DNA of 35,163 bases. Origin: Pirellulaceae bacterium (GTDB lineage: Bacteria; Planctomycetota; Planctomycetia; Pirellulales; Pirellulaceae). Position 1 is the stretch's first letter, and every line of letters begins with the position of its first letter. The notes below the pieces were generated by a model. It was not told the origin of the DNA, searched no databases, and worked only from the letters and a program-made list of their open reading frames with translations. Shown one piece after another: positions 17,150 through 27,802 of this stretch. Position numbers and translations under genes: made by a program. The stretch spans positions 1 through 35,163 of the forward strand of contig JAKVBZ010000054.1 in NCBI GenBank assembly GCA_022448645.1. The letters run 5' to 3'.

Positions 17150-17821
17150 TTAACGGCGTCGGAAGCGGTAGAGGACACATAGCATGGCTAGGAAGACCAA
17201 CGACATCGTGGCAGGTTCTGGCACCAATTCGATGCGACCTCCAATGGTGGCTCCACCTCCTAGTCCAGAACCGTTATCCCTGCCCCAGCTGTGAATAATT
17301 AAAAATAATTCTTCGTGGTGAAGTTCCTGAAGGAAGTTGGTAAGCGGTTTGGAATCAGGTGGAGAGGTTCCAAACGTGTCGGTGTCGTCCCAGAGACCTG
17401 TTAGAGAGTTATTACCGAAATCTGGTACGATGTCACCATCGTCGTTTGCCGGTCGACCAATCACATTCAATACATGTGGCCCTACACTTCCTGACGGTGC
17501 GTGGTGTATGTGAATGCCCCACACGTCGTCCATTTGATCCGTTGTTTGGTTGCTGATTACCGGGTCGTGACCATTGGGGAGAATGCCTGTTGCGTTTAAA
17601 TCCAAGCCGGAGAACTGAATCGAATAGTCGAGCGTTGGAGATCCGTCGGTCGGTTCCGTTAGAGTGAAAGTTGCTGTACCGGTTGCTGAGCTGGGTGGGT
17701 TCGAATCTAGATTTCCGGCAGCCAGGTTTGCTTGAAATTGGGTAATGGATTGTGCCTGTCCTACAGATGCCCCTGGGAATGCCAAGATGATAATAAGTAC
17801 GGCGCCAAAAAAATTCTGCAT
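17150..17821 (-). CDS. CHRD domain PEP-CTERM protein
   Basis: A 223-residue exported protein. Seen: a signal peptide ending near residue 23; a CHRD (chordin-like) beta domain about residues 25-200 with the typical VWGIHIHHAPSGSVGP stretch and a late HHEELFLIIHSWGRDNGSGLGG stretch; then VPEPATMSLVFLAMLCVLYRFRRR, a textbook PEP-CTERM tail with VPEP, a membrane helix and an Arg cluster. CHRD domains are of uncertain function and are often exported. ATG 17821 has AGGA about 10 bases upstream. Its stop codon abuts a possible start of the second PEP-CTERM gene, so the two are likely co-translated and sorted together. Confidence 0.92.
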   Translation of the reverse strand: MQNFFGAVLIIILAFPGASVGQAQSITQFQANLAAGNLDSNPPSSATGTATFTLTEPTDGSPTLDYSIQFSGLDLNATGILPNGHDPVISNQTTDQMDDVWGIHIHHAPSGSVGPHVLNVIGRPANDDGDIVPDFGNNSLTGLWDDTDTFGTSPPDSKPLTNFLQELHHEELFLIIHSWGRDNGSGLGGGATIGGRIELVPEPATMSLVFLAMLCVLYRFRRR

Positions 17822-18192
17822 AGATTCTGTTCCTGTAAGAGAAGTAGTTTGGTATTACGTTCTCCAGTGTACTAGTCATTCACAGCAGGATCGAATGTGA
17901 AATTTTCATTTTCATGTTGCATTTTAGTGTTAAGGATTTGAGTTGACAGCTTTCTGAGTTGAGAATCGATTCCAGCGATGAGTGGACCAAACAAGTGTCT
18001 GCCAGGTAGTGAAGGGTTCTCCATGCGCAAAGTTCGTGTGTTGCCAGTTCATCGGTATCTGGTCGGGAAACAGAGTTGGCTCTTTTCTATGCACACCGCC
18101 TAAAAGACGCCCCTTCATAGCAGATTTGTCTGGGGTATTTTCCAAGTCAATAGCTCACGGGATTTTAGAGAGAGGTGATGTCAGATCAAAAC
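17822..18192. other. Intergenic region
   Basis: No recognisable gene. The left end must hold the promoter of the CHRD gene (minus strand). Short open frames on both strands around 17930-18270 have no family features. AT-rich around 17890-17935. Confidence 0.4.
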
Positions 18193-18537
18193 TTAACTTC
18201 CACGGTACGTTGAATAGCCGAACGGACTTACCAGTAACGGCACGTGGTAATGTTCCTGTGGGTTGCTCATGATAAACTCAACAGCAATGCTGGGATAAAA
18301 TGTGGTGGTACCCTGCTGAGCGAAATAGGCTGCCGTGTCAAATCGGATTCGATAGGTGCCCGGACGCACCTGTTGATCTTCAAGAAGGTTCGTCATGCGA
18401 CCGTTGTCGTCGGTGCGTCCCGATCCGACGACTACCCAGCTTTCGTTTTCATCTTGATATTCCAAGAGTACGTCCATTCCCACGGCGGGAAGGCCTTTAG
18501 CAGTGTTTAAAACGTGTGTCGTGATCGGACTTGGCAT
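18193..18537 (-). CDS. hiuH: 5-hydroxyisourate hydrolase (transthyretin-like)
   Basis: Hydrolyses 5-hydroxyisourate, the product of urate oxidase, to OHCU. Seen: THVLNTAKGLPA at the N-terminus, with the active-site His; GRTDDNGR, with the active-site Arg; and the C-terminal hallmark HYHVPLLVSPFGYSTYRGS. Length 114 residues is normal for the homotetrameric enzyme. No signal peptide, so it is cytoplasmic. It is the last of three same-strand genes (urate oxidase, allantoinase, this), 86 bases after allantoinase, likely one operon. Confidence 0.96.
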   Translation of the reverse strand: MPSPITTHVLNTAKGLPAVGMDVLLEYQDENESWVVVGSGRTDDNGRMTNLLEDQQVRPGTYRIRFDTAAYFAQQGTTTFYPSIAVEFIMSNPQEHYHVPLLVSPFGYSTYRGS

Positions 18538-18623
18538 CGGTTTTTTTTAGGATGTGTTGACTCGTTTCAAGTTGCTTCTCAGGAAAAACCTGTGGAGCTC
18601 CTCAGAAAGCAGACAGTCGTCAT

Positions 18624-19994
18624 TCAGCTTGCGCCCCGTTGCAACATCTTACCAATGGGACGACTGGCAAAACGGCCGTCGTCATAAACCATATTTCCTC
18701 GAACATATGTTCGCTGAATCACTCCCTGCAAGGTCAGACCTTGATAGGGAGTTATCTTATGCCGATGGTGAATGTTAGATTCGTCAATGTGGTTTGACGC
18801 CTCAGCATTCCAGACGACTAGGTCCGCATCTTTGCCAACCTCGATACTTCCCTTTTGTCGTTCGAAACCGATCAACTTGGCAGGATTCGTCGACATCCAA
18901 CGACTTAGTTCTACCAGAGATGGTTGCCAGGATCCATTTCCTGACCAGACGCTGGGCAAAGAGAACTGCAGTCCTGCGATGCCTCCCCAGGCAGATTGCA
19001 GGTCACCCGTGGTCAGGCATTTTGCGGCGGGGGGACAAGGTGAATGGTCCGAACCAATTGTGTCGAGAGTACCTCGACGAAGGGCGTCCCACAATTGTGT
19101 TCGGTGAGAAGACTCGCGAATGGGAGGTGCACACTTGAATCGCGGATCACCATCCGGGATTTCTTCGCTAGCAAATCGTAAATAATGAGGACATGTTTCT
19201 ACGGTCAACCTGGTGCCCACCGATTTTGCTTGGTCAATCGTTGGAAGGGCCTCACTGGTGGCGAGGTGCACAATGTGGACCGGGCAAGCATGCCGCTGTG
19301 ACAACTCAATCATTTGTCGGATGGCATTCACTTCCCATCGACTGGGACGTGAAGCCAAGTAGGCCTGGTACGATGTGAGATGCGATAAACTCGACGAAGG
19401 TGTGTGTTCATCGACAAGTTCAGCATGCACAAGTAAGGGGATGTTTCTAGCAGACAAAAGCGGCATTGCCTCATCCAAGTCATGCGGTGTAACAGCAGGG
19501 AATTCTTTTAATCCCGAATCGCACAGAAAGACTTTAATGCCAATTACCCCTGAGTCGACAAGTGACCGAAGTCCACTTTGACTGCCCGGAACCAAACCTC
19601 CATAAAATCCCACATCAACCCAACACTGGCCTTCAGCAGCAGCATGTTTTTCCAGCAGCGCGTCTCGGCTGGTTGTCACTGGCAGACTGTTCAACGGCAT
19701 ATCTACCAAGCACGTGATTCCTCCTGCGGCTGCCGCTTTTGTGGCCGAGGTGAAGCCTTCCCATTTCGTATGGCCAGGTTCGTTGATGTGAACGTGGGCG
19801 TCGATCATTCCCGGTGAAACAACCGATGAACCAAGGTCTGTGACCGGAACGTCCGCAGGCAATTCATTTACAGTGGTGATGGCCACGAATTTTTCATGCT
19901 GGACGACGAGACCAGCTGGGCGCACTTCTCCTGGAAGAACAACACGTTGGCTGACTAATGCAAACGGATTGCCGTATTGATCAAAAGAATTCAT
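18624..19994 (-). CDS. allB: Allantoinase
   Basis: A cyclic amidohydrolase that opens allantoin to allantoate. Seen: DAHVHINEPGH (metal ligands His67, His69); GVIGIKVFLCDSG with the Lys154 that is carbamylated in this family; LLVHAEL; VHIVHLATSEAL; IGSDHSPCPP with the metal-binding Asp; and the C-terminal GKDADLVVWN strand. This is the dihydroorotase-like branch, and the neighbours support allantoin as substrate. Length is 456 residues. I use ATG 19994; the in-frame TTG at 20015 adds seven unlikely residues. It begins 34 bases after the urate oxidase stop codon. Confidence 0.95.
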   Translation of the reverse strand: MNSFDQYGNPFALVSQRVVLPGEVRPAGLVVQHEKFVAITTVNELPADVPVTDLGSSVVSPGMIDAHVHINEPGHTKWEGFTSATKAAAAGGITCLVDMPLNSLPVTTSRDALLEKHAAAEGQCWVDVGFYGGLVPGSQSGLRSLVDSGVIGIKVFLCDSGLKEFPAVTPHDLDEAMPLLSARNIPLLVHAELVDEHTPSSSLSHLTSYQAYLASRPSRWEVNAIRQMIELSQRHACPVHIVHLATSEALPTIDQAKSVGTRLTVETCPHYLRFASEEIPDGDPRFKCAPPIRESSHRTQLWDALRRGTLDTIGSDHSPCPPAAKCLTTGDLQSAWGGIAGLQFSLPSVWSGNGSWQPSLVELSRWMSTNPAKLIGFERQKGSIEVGKDADLVVWNAEASNHIDESNIHHRHKITPYQGLTLQGVIQRTYVRGNMVYDDGRFASRPIGKMLQRGAS

Positions 19995-20028
19995 GGTTTG
20001 TGGCGGCAAGTCCAATGGGTGCCGGCAT

Positions 20029-20874
20029 TCATGCGCGGCTTACTGTAGCACCAATCAGTCCGTATGGTTCTTCCGTAGGCACAAACAGTTCGTTTTCATT
20101 CGAAATTCCAAACGGACTTAGATCGACCAATAGATAATGCTGATTAGGGCAAGAAATCGTTATTTCGTCGATTTCTGGACAGCGATCCAGGGTGTGTTTT
20201 GCCAGCTCGCGAATACTGTGCTGGACGGAGGCACTCGTGTGAGTCGCGAATGATTTCAAGAGGCAGGCGCGAATGGTCTGTCGAATGGTTGACCAGTCTT
20301 GGCTTGTGTCACTGACAGGCCAATCGGCAGCAATGGTCGTTGCCAGGATTCTGTCTTCGGTATCCGCTAAAGTCGTGTAGTCATCACGGTAAAAATCTCG
20401 AAAACCTGATGCTGTCGACTTGAGAACCTGTAATCCATGCAGGCCTGACTGCAAACGAATGTTGTGGCGTTCAGCACGCGCACTGCACTGCCAGCGTTCG
20501 CTTCCTGAACCCACGAATGTGTGTGCATGCTGTGTCTCGTCCATACGGATCGGACGCCAAGGTTTTTGTTCTATGTCGACCGTCACGACTTGAATTTGGG
20601 AATACTCCTTCAAAAAATGTTCACACAAATTGACCGAAAATGATTCGATGGATCTCAGTTCATGACGTTGTGCCAATATGTAAACCGTATTTTTCATGGT
20701 GTCGGTGGGTATCACCAGTCGATTGTCGGCATTCGTGTATGCCGCCTCAAAATCACCTTCCAGCGAGATTGACACCGTCAATTCAATGAAGTGATTGTGC
20801 GATCCTTCGCGCAGGATCCGCGAAACTCTGACATTCGATTTTCCGTAAGAGTGACGAGCGATGTGAATTGACAT
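20029..20874 (-). CDS. uox: Urate oxidase
   Basis: The cofactor-free uricase that oxidises urate to 5-hydroxyisourate with O2. Seen: HSYGKSNVRVSRI with the catalytic Lys12; NRLVIPTDTMKNTVYILA with the catalytic Thr; the conserved GLHGLQVLKSTASGFRDFYRDDYTTLADTEDRI block; and the C-terminal YLLVDLSPFG block. Two tandem T-fold halves are evident. I start at ATG 20874, with CAGGA 6 bases upstream and the family N-terminus there; an open extension of 47 codons upstream looks like leader sequence. Length is 281 residues. First gene of the purine cluster, divergent from the DUF1559 gene. Confidence 0.96.
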   Translation of the reverse strand: MSIHIARHSYGKSNVRVSRILREGSHNHFIELTVSISLEGDFEAAYTNADNRLVIPTDTMKNTVYILAQRHELRSIESFSVNLCEHFLKEYSQIQVVTVDIEQKPWRPIRMDETQHAHTFVGSGSERWQCSARAERHNIRLQSGLHGLQVLKSTASGFRDFYRDDYTTLADTEDRILATTIAADWPVSDTSQDWSTIRQTIRACLLKSFATHTSASVQHSIRELAKHTLDRCPEIDEITISCPNQHYLLVDLSPFGISNENELFVPTEEPYGLIGATVSRA

Positions 20875-21120
20875 CCAATGTCCTGACGTCTGAGAGAATG
20901 TGACATTTTGCGCAAAGTATAGTCTGTTATGGAATCGGTTAACACCGACGTCGAAAGTCAACTCTGTACTGGTTATGTTTGGGGTGAAATAATGTCGCGG
21001 ATTGGATATTTGCATTCTTGTGAAATTGGACCGATTGGACTACACTCGGAAAAATGAAATCAAGCAGTGCTGTGGCCAATAAAATATAAGGTAATATGTT
21101 TTCAGTGGAGAACTTGTTTG

Positions 21121-22170
21121 ATGTTAAATAGATTGCTTTCGCCTCGAACCAAGTTGTCGTGCCGCACAGGATTCACACTCGTGGAGTTGTTGGTTGTCAT
21201 CGCGATTATTGCTATTCTGATTGCATTACTTTTACCCGCTGTGCAGTCAGCACGCGAGGCAGCTCGCCGTATTGACTGTACCAATCGACTTAAGCAGTTA
21301 GCGCTTGGGTGTCATACTTTTCTTGAGTCACATAAAGAATTTCCGGAGAACCAATTCGAGCGGTTTGGGTTGTATAGCGAAAGGTGGCCCAACGTCTGCC
21401 AGGTGAAACAGGGTGTCACTGCAGGAGGTAACGGCGTCAGTTTTTATGTCCACTTGTTGCCTTTTCTGGAACAAGAGCCGCTATTCGACATTTTTACAGA
21501 ATGTGCCTTTGAAGGAGACTTTCGCTCTGGGCAGGGTCTGAACAATAACTCCTCACCTTGCCAACAGATGATTGCGGACGCAGTCATTACGCAACTTAAC
21601 GCTGTCAAGTGTCCTTCCGATGAATTCAACCGCTTTAACACGGCAGAGCAGCCGGATTGGAGCCGGCCTCAAGCCACAACCAATTACAAAGGTTCGATTG
21701 GCCCGGTAAGTATTGGGGGTTCCTCGGTGTGGCCCATGCCGGAAAGCATCAGTGGGTTTCCCAATTGTGATACTCATCAGTATGACCTGAATCCAGGTTT
21801 GTTTTGGCGCAACGATTATCTGGCACGAGGCAAACGCTTCAAAGGTATTCGTGATGGTACGAGTAATACGTTCATGATCGGAGAAGCTTTGCCCGAGTAC
21901 GACGAACATGCTTCGTGGTCGTTCGGCAATGGGATCTGGGCCACGACGGCGATTCCACCCAACTTTTTGCTGGGTTCCACTGCCGCAGAAATCGCCGCGC
22001 TGCGCAACCGCCACCCTGAATCACTTGGGTTTCGATCTTGGCATCCCGGTGGTTTGCAGTTCGCTTATGCTGATTCGTCGGTCCATTTCATTAGCGACAC
22101 CATCGATTTAACAGTCTGGTATGCGATGTCGACCCGTTTCTTTGGCGAAGTTGTCGATGACGTAAACTAA
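21121..22170 (+). CDS. DUF1559 family pseudopilin-like protein
   Basis: A planctomycete-specific secreted protein with a type IV pilin-like N-terminus. Seen: [25 protein letters not shown], the prepilin cleavage and helix, followed by [22 protein letters not shown], the DUF1559 signature; then the large beta-rich domain; and near the end [18 protein letters not shown], the H-X9-DG region in which the usual DG is here DS. Length is 349 residues. I start at ATG 21121, 17 codons before the GFTLVE cleavage site. It is exported and presumably processed by a prepilin peptidase. The small lipoprotein gene follows after 36 bases, a common pairing. Confidence 0.95.
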   Translation: MLNRLLSPRTKLSCRTGFTLVELLVVIAIIAILIALLLPAVQSAREAARRIDCTNRLKQLALGCHTFLESHKEFPENQFERFGLYSERWPNVCQVKQGVTAGGNGVSFYVHLLPFLEQEPLFDIFTECAFEGDFRSGQGLNNNSSPCQQMIADAVITQLNAVKCPSDEFNRFNTAEQPDWSRPQATTNYKGSIGPVSIGGSSVWPMPESISGFPNCDTHQYDLNPGLFWRNDYLARGKRFKGIRDGTSNTFMIGEALPEYDEHASWSFGNGIWATTAIPPNFLLGSTAAEIAALRNRHPESLGFRSWHPGGLQFAYADSSVHFISDTIDLTVWYAMSTRFFGEVVDDVN

Positions 22171-22206
22171 TTCAGTCCGCTTGATTTGTTTTCAGGATGA
22201 AAAACC

Positions 22207-22668
22207 ATGCGACGAATAATAAGCTTTGTTGGAATAGTCATAGGAAGGCCATCATACAGTGCGATCAAAACGGTCTGTGAACGACGTCAAAAACGTTTCA
22301 CCTGCGCGCTTTCTTGTTTACCCGCCTTCTTGTTCGTGACTGTCGTCTTTGTTGGTTGCAATAAGTCCATGGACGGCACTATCAAGGGCCGAGTGACTTA
22401 CAACGGACAACCGTTGGAGGCAGCTATTTTGCATTTTGGATATGTCGGCGAAGGCTCGTCAGCACAGGCAATTACGGTGGATGATGGTGAATTCCAGGTG
22501 CGTACCGGTAGTCACTTGGGCGCCAAAGTTGGGGAATACACTGTCTCTGTTTCCCCGGCACAGCAGGGAAGCATTCCAGCGAAATATTCCGATCCCAAAA
22601 CCTCCGGTTTAACCCTGGAAGTCAAGGCAGGGAAAAATACGTACGACATATCTTTGACGGATGAATAA
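22207..22668 (+). CDS. Small lipoprotein with transthyretin-like/carboxypeptidase-regulatory fold
   Basis: A 153-residue lipoprotein. Seen: a long N-region, then a hydrophobic core and a lipobox VGC around residue 50; then IKGRVTYNGQPLEAAILHFGY and VGEYTVSVSPA, the pattern of the small carboxypeptidase regulatory-like beta domain common beside DUF1559 genes in planctomycetes. AGGA lies 9 bases before the ATG. It is likely co-transcribed with the DUF1559 gene. The N-region of about 30 residues is unusually long, so a later start is possible. Confidence 0.82.
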   Translation: MRRIISFVGIVIGRPSYSAIKTVCERRQKRFTCALSCLPAFLFVTVVFVGCNKSMDGTIKGRVTYNGQPLEAAILHFGYVGEGSSAQAITVDDGEFQVRTGSHLGAKVGEYTVSVSPAQQGSIPAKYSDPKTSGLTLEVKAGKNTYDISLTDE

Positions 22669-22971
22669 CGATTGTTCCAACGGTCCAACTTCCAGCCGTT
22701 CAGGATGGCTGATTCTACATTGCTTACTTTGGACAACACAGCCTTCCGTCAAGTCCTCATGACTGTCTCAGAACTAGCTCTTCAGAGATTCTCGTGGCTC
22801 CCCAACATGTTGGCCGCACGGAACAATCCGTAACACGCCGGAGCTTTGATCGTTCGTGACCTGTCCACAACATTCTGATGGCGGATCAGAGTTGAAGTGC
22901 CGCTGGTCATGCTTGCGACTCACCCTGCTCGATTGCCAAGCATTGTGAAAGCATTTGTAGACGTCGTTGAT
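22669..22971. other. Gap between converging genes
   Basis: No gene. A hairpin TCTGAT/ATCAGA around GGCGG at 22874-22890 and a weaker dyad CAGCC/GGCTG near 22694 could act as terminators, both without U-tracts. Confidence 0.35.
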
Positions 22972-25347
22972 TTACAATCGTAACTGAGCCAATTCTTCTC
23001 GAGAGGGCAGTGGATCCACGGGGGGCGGTTCGGTACCCATGCGCTCGGCAATAACAACATTTTGTAATTGTTGTTCGTGATTCTTCCAGAATTCAGCGCA
23101 ACGTTGTTGATTTTGGGATGCAAAATATTTCGCTAACAGTTGTGCGGCCCGTTGACGGAAAACAAGAACCTTTCCACCAAGTTCGTAGTGGTAGTCTACA
23201 GATTCAAGGCGTTTTAGTTCTTTTTCCAGAAAGTCAACCATCCAACGATAGCTGACTCTTCTTTGATTTACGGCCTGTGGTAAAAGCATTGCCAGAAAGC
23301 CATGAGGTGCCACACGAATCGCTTGCTCACAAGCTTGCATGACATCCGTTGTGGTGGTCGCAGTTGACTTGTCAGTTAGACAATGGATCGCCTGGCAAAG
23401 CTTGGCTGATTCGGGCGAGGGGTAATTCAGACGCTGCGCAAGGGAATCTTCGATGACTTGTTGGGCGACAGAATCCGTTCGATTAGCGGCGATCACACTG
23501 TTGTCATCGTAGTAGATCACTTGCCACGGAATACCTGGATCTAGCAACAATGCCTCAAATAGCTTGGACCTCTTGTTGGTACACACAATGTACCGTGTTC
23601 CGTTGTTGGCCAATTGGACCAGATTTTGGCCAGAGGAGTAGCGTACGAAATGTTGTGCCGCTGCAGCTGGATAAACTTGACGTGAACGCCCCCCTAAAAA
23701 TACTTTAATGTTTGGGCAATGCAGGTGTAGAAAGCCTTCCCACTTCCACTCGTTGAAAATGTTGCCGCTGAGTTGATTGTCGTTGATGAATTGGGCCGCG
23801 TCGTGTGGAAATTCCTGATACAGAATCATTCGGCCGAACAAATGATGGTTGGGCAGAAACAGATGGTCTTGGGCGTAGTAATCCAAATACCTAGGGCACG
23901 CAGATAGAGTGATGGCAATCATGAAAACGGCTAACATCGCAGTTGCCCAAGGCAATCGCCGTGCATCATAGAACCATTGGATGGCCGAAGATGAAGGATT
24001 TTTTAGCTGGAAAATCCAGCGCAATAGAGCGACAAGAAGTGGCAGACAGATGATGATGCCGGCCACCGCGGACCATGTCATGCGAACATCAGGGCTGGCG
24101 TGATCAGTAGACGTGGACCTTGCGAGCCAAGTGTATTTGAAGATGGGACCACAGGCAATCGTCAATGGAAGACATATGACGGTTAGCCATGCGAATGGCT
24201 TTTGCGTCAACATCCATTGTAATGCCAGTGCGAGTAATGGAGTCGAAACGATGAGAGCCACGGGGATAAATCGTCGAGCTTTGATAGCCATGATTATCGC
24301 CACGCAGACCAATATTATGGTGAAGATCAATTCAAGATTGCGTCGTCGACTAACGTTACGCCACAACGACTGGCCTACTTGCAAGTGGTACAAACACCAG
24401 GTGATGGCGAATGCACATAGCATACCTACTAGGATAAAGAAGTCTCTCAGTCCACTGAATTGTTTGTTGAGATTATCAAACACTCCCCTCATTTCAATGG
24501 CTGGAATCGGCCACACCTCGCTTTGAAACTCGGGCAGTAGCGTAAACGGTTGGGTGAGATTGGTGATTCCTAGCGGGCTGGTGATTGCGGGCAACAGGAG
24601 CGCTAGGCATGTGGCCGCAATGTTTGGCAAGTGATCGGTAAGACGAAAAGTGTAGCGATTGGACCCGCGATCCACCACGATGTCGAGTAGTGTCCAAAGG
24701 CCAATCATGCCGATACCGAAGATGAAACTACCGTGCATATGTGACCAGATCGTGATCAGGACGACAGACCACCAGATCCGTTGCCGTTTATATCCCGACG
24801 AGTACACAACACAAAGTAGTAGGGCCAGACAAGTTAGGCCAACGACATTGGCTCGCATGTCAATAAAATGTCGAGACGAAAACAACGCCGCTGCGGATGT
24901 AAGAAATCCCACACTCAGTCGGATACCAAAGATCCATGCACCCCACATGAGAAACAGTCCCAACAAAGCAATCAGTACAGCTTTGATCAGAACAATTCCG
25001 TTATATCCCATCCAATGATGGGCCACGTGGAAAAGAACTCCCGTACCCCAGCTTTGATTGATCCAAACTCGACCTTGTGTGGAATAGGCCCAATCATCTT
25101 CCTGGCCGAGTTTGCCATCCAACACATCTTGACCACCTGCGATGGTCATGAACGTGTCGCCGGTCATGCGAGGCGTAAAGAAGACTGCTACCATCACAAG
25201 CAACATTGCCAATACAGAGATAGCCGTGACGACATGTTTCTCAGGAACAACAACATCGGCCGCTACCTTGGACGGTTGTGCGGGGGTCTTGGATGGTCGT
25301 GGTTGATCAGCAGTCGTTTTACTTTTGGATCGAGCGCGCGCGGCCAT
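22972..25347 (-). CDS. Large polytopic membrane protein of the glycosyltransferase-C-like family
   Basis: A 791-residue integral membrane protein. Seen: a basic cytoplasmic N-terminus (1-35), a first helix (about 38-57), then a polar loop with DDWAYSTQGRVWINQSWGTGVLFHVAHH, then about ten more hydrophobic helices to about residue 490, and a soluble C-terminal domain (about 500-791). Recognisable family features are WSHMHGSFIFGIG (comparable to W.N.HG.f..G), KARRFIP, and NIFNEWKWEGFLHLHCPNIKVFLGGR. These occur in uncharacterised bacterial proteins resembling polyprenol-linked glycosyltransferases. The substrate is unknown and the enzymatic role is inference. The protein ends in an acidic, Pro-rich and Leu-rich tail. 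Confidence 0.8.
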   Translation of the reverse strand: MAARARSKSKTTADQPRPSKTPAQPSKVAADVVVPEKHVVTAISVLAMLLVMVAVFFTPRMTGDTFMTIAGGQDVLDGKLGQEDDWAYSTQGRVWINQSWGTGVLFHVAHHWMGYNGIVLIKAVLIALLGLFLMWGAWIFGIRLSVGFLTSAAALFSSRHFIDMRANVVGLTCLALLLCVVYSSGYKRQRIWWSVVLITIWSHMHGSFIFGIGMIGLWTLLDIVVDRGSNRYTFRLTDHLPNIAATCLALLLPAITSPLGITNLTQPFTLLPEFQSEVWPIPAIEMRGVFDNLNKQFSGLRDFFILVGMLCAFAITWCLYHLQVGQSLWRNVSRRRNLELIFTIILVCVAIIMAIKARRFIPVALIVSTPLLALALQWMLTQKPFAWLTVICLPLTIACGPIFKYTWLARSTSTDHASPDVRMTWSAVAGIIICLPLLVALLRWIFQLKNPSSSAIQWFYDARRLPWATAMLAVFMIAITLSACPRYLDYYAQDHLFLPNHHLFGRMILYQEFPHDAAQFINDNQLSGNIFNEWKWEGFLHLHCPNIKVFLGGRSRQVYPAAAAQHFVRYSSGQNLVQLANNGTRYIVCTNKRSKLFEALLLDPGIPWQVIYYDDNSVIAANRTDSVAQQVIEDSLAQRLNYPSPESAKLCQAIHCLTDKSTATTTTDVMQACEQAIRVAPHGFLAMLLPQAVNQRRVSYRWMVDFLEKELKRLESVDYHYELGGKVLVFRQRAAQLLAKYFASQNQQRCAEFWKNHEQQLQNVVIAERMGTEPPPVDPLPSREELAQLRL

Positions 25348-25500
25348 GAGTCTTCTCGACGATGAAGGAGTGATGCATCAGAGGATAATCGGACCTCGGA
25401 AACGCGCCAAGGCAGAGTAGCTATTCGTCTCGAGTTAGTAGTCCTGTCCCCAACGGCTAGATGGTACTTTGTTACCGGCGGCGAATCGTTCAATCAGACG

Positions 25501-25710
25501 CTAGTCATCGTCTTCAGCGACGAATGTTACACGGGAACGCTGTTCCTGAGGATTCAACGCTAGAGTGGCTAGTTCGAGTCGTTTTTGAGTCTTGATCTGT
25601 GCAAATCCAGCCATCTTGTAGGACACAATCAATTGCTCGATTCGATCTGTCTCGTATTCGATGGCAGCGGCCAGATGTTGATTCTTGATTTGTCGGACGA
25701 TGCGGCACAA
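25501..25710 (-). CDS. Small hypothetical helical protein, TTG start
   Basis: A 69-residue charged helical protein, starting CRIVRQIKNQHLAAAIEYE and ending in VAEDDD. The frame is open 14 codons further upstream (to TAG at 25753-25755) and reads as protein-like, but has no ATG. So it is either a real small gene using TTG 25710 or another rare start, or the 3' remnant of a longer gene. No family recognised. It lies between the large membrane protein gene (150 bases on) and the groEL terminator. Confidence 0.45.
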   Translation of the reverse strand: MCRIVRQIKNQHLAAAIEYETDRIEQLIVSYKMAGFAQIKTQKRLELATLALNPQEQRSRVTFVAEDDD

Positions 25711-25827
25711 CTGCTTTTGGAGGTGCGTCGAATCAGCGGTTGTTTCTTTTTTCTAAGGACCTATTTCGAGTTCCTGCAGTCAGCGTAAAGAACAAATCGG
25801 CGCCCTATTGTCAGGCAAGTTCGAACA

Positions 25828-25848
25828 CGTCAACAAATATTTGTGACG
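25828..25848. promoter_or_regulatory. Near-perfect palindrome, candidate operator
   Basis: CGTCAACAAAT and ATTTGTGACG meet directly and are complementary except for one extra A. The central 12 bases ACAAATATTTGT are a perfect palindrome. It lies about 120 bases upstream of the small TTG-start gene. Confidence 0.3.
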
Positions 25849-25971
25849 GTTGTCGAGTATCTGTAAGGATGGAATCCGGGGGGCGGTGCGAGTGTTCCTC
25901 GTTGAGTTCCGCTGCTGCGGTCGGTACGAGACCGTGGCGACTTGGTCACAACCAACGCAGCATCAACAAAA

Positions 25972-26000
25972 AAACCCGCCAGCTTATTGCTGGCGGGTTT
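25972..26000 (-). terminator. Rho-independent terminator of groEL
   Basis: A perfect 12-base stem, AAACCCGCCAGC / GCTGGCGGGTTT, around TTATT, followed on the minus strand by seven T. It is 34 bases beyond the groEL stop codon and is the clearest terminator in the window. Confidence 0.93.
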
Positions 26001-26034
26001 GTGAAAAACGATCGTTTATGGATGCGTTTTGTTA

Positions 26035-27720
<1,686 letters not shown>

Positions 27721-27802
27721 CGTCTGTTTTCGGTTGCTGTGCAAGATGAACGTGTGAAACGCTGGTCTTGCTTAAAGTTTTTTGACTCGATGACTGTCAG
27801 AG

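Noticed and set aside
17930..18272. Short frames on both strands between CHRD and HIU hydrolase genes
   Set aside because: Polar and irregular; no motif or start signal.
20875..21015. 47-codon N-terminal extension of urate oxidase
   Set aside because: The family N-terminus fits ATG 20874, which has an AGGA site; the extension has no uricase features.
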